A program made the position numbers and the translations under genes. From the NCBI RefSeq assembly GCF_945957345.1, contig NZ_CAMFKW010000050.1, positions 1 through 35,424 of the forward strand: a stretch of DNA of 35,424 bases, read 5' to 3'. The DNA comes from an uncultured Allobosea sp. GTDB taxonomy: Bacteria; Pseudomonadota; Alphaproteobacteria; Rhizobiales; Beijerinckiaceae. Of the stretch, positions 32,599 to 35,424 are shown piece by piece (position 1 is the first letter of the stretch; each line of letters opens with the position of its first letter). The notes below the pieces were generated by a model, which was not told where the DNA came from, searched no databases, and saw only the letters and a program-made list of their open reading frames with translations.

Positions 32599-33405
32599 TT
32601 AGTTCCCCATCCGGTCGCGCCATTGCCGCTCGCCGGCGAGGCAGTTGGTATTGCTGCCGGCCTGCGCCTTGTGGAAGGTCGCATCGGCCGGGGCTTCGGC
32701 GATCTCGCGCAGCAGCTTCGACTTCGTCGCCTCGACGAACTGGTGCTTCTCGCGGATCGGGATGACGAAGGCGCCGATCCCTGTGATGACGCAGTCGCTG
32801 TAATAGGTGTCGAGATTGTCGATGTCGAAATAGCCGGCCTGTTTCAGCATCACCGGCAGGCCGTTGATGGCGATGCCCTTGGCGCCGGCCTCGTCGCGGG
32901 CGGCGGTGACCGGGCGCCCGTCATTGTTGGCGCCGTCCCCGGAGATGTCGATCACGCGGCGCATCGCGCTCACATTGGATTGTTCGAGCAATTGCGTGCC
33001 GAGATCGATCGCCCCCGAAATCGAGGTACGACGGCCGCGCCGCGTCGGCGCCTCGCCCAATTCCTCGGCAAAAGCGATCGCGGCGGCGGGGCCGTCGATC
33101 ACCTTCCAGGGCCGGACGATATGCTGGAAGCCGCTGCCGGCCCATTCGAAATAGGTCACGGCAATCTTGCCGACCGCGCCCTTGTTGATGGCGTCATGGA
33201 GCTGCTTCGAGCGGAAGGCCTCGATATAGCCGTTGCGCTGCAGGGCAAGCTCGTCGAGATCCATCGAATAGGAGATGTCGACAGCCAGCACGAGCGCGAC
33301 ATCGACCTCTTCGGGCGGTGCTCCCGTGGTCTGGGCCCGCGGCAGGGCAGGCAGCCAGAGCGTCGCCGCTGCCAGACATGAGAGACCGTACAGCCAATGC
33401 CGCAT
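32599..33405 (-). CDS. DUF1194 family VWA-like exported protein
   Basis: A 268-residue protein with a signal peptide (to about 'LPRAQT', residue 25) and a von Willebrand A-like fold. The MIDAS-type motif is 'AVDISYSMD' (Asp43, Ser45, Ser47), and a second acidic site is 'VIDISGDGANNDG'. DUF1194 proteins are common in Alphaproteobacteria and have no assigned function; metal-dependent protein binding in the periplasm is plausible. Two cysteines ('SDCVITG' and 'NTNCLAG') could pair. The ATG at 33405 has GGAGG 5 bases upstream. It is downstream of cmk by about 115 bp and converges on hrpB. Confidence 0.9.
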   Translation of the reverse strand: MRHWLYGLSCLAAATLWLPALPRAQTTGAPPEEVDVALVLAVDISYSMDLDELALQRNGYIEAFRSKQLHDAINKGAVGKIAVTYFEWAGSGFQHIVRPWKVIDGPAAAIAFAEELGEAPTRRGRRTSISGAIDLGTQLLEQSNVSAMRRVIDISGDGANNDGRPVTAARDEAGAKGIAINGLPVMLKQAGYFDIDNLDTYYSDCVITGIGAFVIPIREKHQFVEATKSKLLREIAEAPADATFHKAQAGSNTNCLAGERQWRDRMGN

Positions 33406-33521
33406 CGCCACCTCCGCCATCCCTTTGCGCGGCGGAGTGTGCGCTTGGCCGGGGCACGCGCCAAGTCGGAAAATCCGGCTAAGAGCGCCTGTTTCGATAG
33501 CAAATTCGCGAGCGGGAGTGC

Positions 33522-34175
33522 TCAGGCGGCGCGGCGGCCCTCGACGATGCCGATCGCGGCGGCAGCAGCCTCCTCGACGGTCAGCGCCGAGGTGTCGAGC
33601 ATGACCGCATCCTCCGCCGCCTTGAGCGGCGCGTCGCTGCGGCCGGAATCGCGGGCGTCGCGCCGGCGGATATCGGCGAGGATGCCGTCGAGGGTGACGG
33701 TCTCGCCACGTCCGACCAGCTCCTTGTGGCGCCGTGCGGCTCGCACCTCCGGCGTCGCCGTGACGAAGAGCTTGGCCGGAGCCTCCGGGCAGATCACCGT
33801 GCCGATGTCGCGCCCGTCGAGCACGGCGCCGCCGGCTTGTGCCGCGAAGCGTCGCTGCCGGGTCAGCAGGCCGGCGCGCACGGCCGGCATGGCGGCGACC
33901 ACGGAAGCCGCCTCGCCGATCTCCCGACCGCGCAGGCGCTCCTCGGGGAAGGCGGTCTCGTCGAAGCTGCCGACGATCGTCTCGGCCGCGGCGGCATCGT
34001 GAATGTCGTGGCCGGCATCGAGCATGGCGCGCGCCACCATCCGGTAGAGCAGGCCGGTATCGAGATAGGGCAGGCCGTAATGCGCTGCGAGCCGGCGCGC
34101 GAGCGTGCCCTTGCCGGAGGCGGCGGGGCCGTCGACGGCGATGACGAGCCGGCCGGGGCGCGCCGCCGTGCTCAT
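33522..34175 (-). CDS. cmk: Cytidylate kinase
   Basis: Phosphorylates CMP and dCMP in the cytoplasm. It has 217 residues. The P-loop is 'DGPAASGKGTLARRLA' (residues 15-30). 'YLDTGLLYRMVARAML' is the CMP-binding segment, 'LDGRDIGTVICPEAPAKLFVTATPEVRAARRHKE' is the lid-proximal conserved block, and 'DIRRRDARDSGRSDAPLK' is typical. Its ATG overlaps the aroA stop (ATGA). In many Alphaproteobacteria rpsA follows cmk; here a DUF1194 gene follows instead. Confidence 0.97.
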   Translation of the reverse strand: MSTAARPGRLVIAVDGPAASGKGTLARRLAAHYGLPYLDTGLLYRMVARAMLDAGHDIHDAAAAETIVGSFDETAFPEERLRGREIGEAASVVAAMPAVRAGLLTRQRRFAAQAGGAVLDGRDIGTVICPEAPAKLFVTATPEVRAARRHKELVGRGETVTLDGILADIRRRDARDSGRSDAPLKAAEDAVMLDTSALTVEEAAAAAIGIVEGRRAA

Positions 34176-35424
34176 CCGATCTGGCCTCCGAGCCCGTTCA
34201 TCAGCGAAACGAAGCTCGGGAAGCTCGTCGCGATCATCAGCCCGTCATCGACCACGACGGGCTGCTGCGTCGCCAGGCCCATGACGAGGAAGCTCATGGC
34301 GATGCGGTGGTCGAGATGGGTCGCGATCGGCCCGCCGCCACGCACCGGCCCGCCGCCCGAGCCCTCGACGATCAGGTCGTCGCCCTCGATCCGGCAGGTC
34401 ACGCCGGCAGCCTTCAGCCCGGCCTCGACCGCCGCGAGGCGATCGGATTCCTTGACGCGCAATTCTTGCAGGCCGCGCATCCGCGTCGTGCCCGTCGCGA
34501 AGGAGGCGGCCACGGCCAGCACCGGATATTCGTCGATCATCGCCGGAGCCCGCTCCGGCGGCACCGTCACGCCCTTCAGGCTGGAGGCACGCACGCGCAG
34601 GTCGCAGACCGTTTCGCCGCCCTCGTTGGCCTCGCGCTCGACGGTGATGTCGGCGCCCATCTCGCGCAGCGTGGTCAGGAGCCCCGAGCGCAGCGGATTG
34701 GTCATCACGCTCTCGATCAGGATGTCCGAGCCCGGCACGATCAGCCCCGCCACCAGCGGGAAGGCGGCCGAGGACGGGTCCGCCGGCACGACGATCGGCG
34801 CCGCCTTCAGCTCCGGCTGGCCCTTCAGCACGATGCGGCGGCCATGCTCGCCTTCGGGCGTGACCGTGATCTCGGCGCCGAAATGCGCGAGCATCTTCTC
34901 GGTATGGTCGCGGGTCGCTTCCGCCTCGATCACCGTGGTCTCGCCGGGCGCGGCGAGCGCGGCGAGCAGCACGGCCGACTTGATCTGCGCCGAGGCGACG
35001 GGCGGGCGATAGGTGATCGGAATCGCTTCCTTCGGGCCGCGCAGCGTCAATGGCACGCGGCCGCCTTCCTGCTGCGAGACGACGACGGTGCCCATCTGCT
35101 CGAGCGGGTCGAGAATGCGGCGCATCGGCCGCTTGCGCAGCGAGGCGTCGCCGTCGAAGGTCGTGGTGATCGGATGCGAACCGCAGACGCCCATCATCAG
35201 GCGCGAGCCGGTGCCGGCATTGCCGAAGTCGAGCACGCCGGCCGGTTCGCGCAGGCCGCCGACGCCGACGCCCTGGACGCGCCAGGCGCCGGGCCCGTCA
35301 TGATGGACGATGGCGCCGAGCGCGCGGGCCGCCGCGGCGGTGCGCATCACGTCCTCGCCTTCGAGCAGCCCGGTGACCTTGGTCTCGCCGATCGCCAGCA
35401 GGCCGAAGATCATCGCCCGGTGCG
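34172..35424 (-). CDS. aroA: 3-phosphoshikimate 1-carboxyvinyltransferase, class II (5' end beyond window)
   Basis: EPSP synthase of the shikimate pathway. About 416 residues are visible; roughly the first 30 are beyond the right edge, and the frame is open through 'HRAMIFG' to position 35424. The sequence closely follows the class II (Agrobacterium CP4-like) type: 'TGLLEGEDVMRTAAAARALGA', 'LDFGNAGTGSRL', 'DGDASLRKRPM', 'LRGPKEAIPITYRPPVASAQIKSAVLLA', 'DHTEKMLAHFGAEI', 'APAMIDEYPVLAVAASFA', 'LRVKESDRL' and 'HLDHRIAMSFLVMGLA'. At the site where CP4 has Ala100 this enzyme has Gly (codon 35213-35215). The stop overlaps the cmk start, an arrangement usual in Rhizobiales. Confidence 0.97.
   Translation of the reverse strand, partial: HRAMIFGLLAIGETKVTGLLEGEDVMRTAAAARALGAIVHHDGPGAWRVQGVGVGGLREPAGVLDFGNAGTGSRLMMGVCGSHPITTTFDGDASLRKRPMRRILDPLEQMGTVVVSQQEGGRVPLTLRGPKEAIPITYRPPVASAQIKSAVLLAALAAPGETTVIEAEATRDHTEKMLAHFGAEITVTPEGEHGRRIVLKGQPELKAAPIVVPADPSSAAFPLVAGLIVPGSDILIESVMTNPLRSGLLTTLREMGADITVEREANEGGETVCDLRVRASSLKGVTVPPERAPAMIDEYPVLAVAASFATGTTRMRGLQELRVKESDRLAAVEAGLKAAGVTCRIEGDDLIVEGSGGGPVRGGGPIATHLDHRIAMSFLVMGLATQQPVVVDDGLMIATSFPSFVSLMNGLGGQIG

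Noticed and set aside
33444..33465. Inverted repeat CTTGGC/GCCAAG downstream of cmk as a terminator
   Set aside because: The arms are only 6 bp with a 10-nt loop and there is no T-tract in the leftward direction.
1..35424. CRISPR array, tRNA genes, phage or insertion sequence
   Set aside because: No direct repeat-spacer series, no tRNA-like cloverleaf with a CCA-type end, and no transposase or integrase motif was found on reading both strands.

Overview
The window is GC-rich chromosomal DNA that looks like Alphaproteobacteria, order Hyphomicrobiales (Rhizobiales), perhaps a Bosea-like genus. The genus is a guess. The order is supported by a trpA-accD-folC run, an AccD without its zinc-ribbon cysteines, a class II (CP4-like) EPSP synthase overlapping cmk, a Caulobacter-style cpa/tad pilus locus, and a nested palindromic repeat of a kind common between genes in this order. 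No tRNA, rRNA, CRISPR array, phage gene or transposase was seen.

Layout. Positions 1-7.4 kb: the left edge cuts a membrane chemoreceptor (5TM-LYT, PAS, MCP signalling domain), divergent from mutS. mutS converges on a leftward group: a leucyl-aminopeptidase-like M17 enzyme, a small MarR regulator and a leaderless NlpC/P60 peptidase. The two peptidases could together break down or recycle cell-wall peptides. Positions 7.5-21 kb: a Tad/Flp pilus locus. The leftward main operon reads flp, an attenuator-like hairpin, cpaA, cpaB, cpaC, cpaD, cpaE, cpaF, tadB, tadC, with several translationally coupled stop/start overlaps. The pilotin-like lipoprotein tadD converges on tadC, with a 21-bp-stem bidirectional terminator between them. 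Rightward from the flp promoter region lie a stand-alone secretin N-domain protein, a PfkB sugar kinase and two TadE-type minor pilins. A decayed two-helix ion-channel-like gene lies on the opposite strand between the N-domain gene and the kinase.

Positions 21-26.7 kb: accessory metabolism and envelope genes. These are a membrane-anchored retropepsin-like protease, a ribokinase-like gene overlapping a 2-dehydro-3-deoxygalactonokinase gene, a divergent aldose-1-epimerase-like gene, an L,D-transpeptidase, an aldo/keto reductase and a small unknown lipoprotein. Positions 26.7-35.4 kb: conserved housekeeping genes. These are folC, accD and trpA (leftward), hrpB helicase (rightward), a VWA-like DUF1194 protein, cmk and aroA. 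aroA runs off the right edge.

I see no wholly new system. The items most worth a second look are the degenerate channel gene inside the tad locus, the stand-alone CpaC-type N-domain protein, the class II EPSP synthase with Gly where CP4 has Ala, several clean palindromes in likely control regions, and the nested repeat upstream of trpA.
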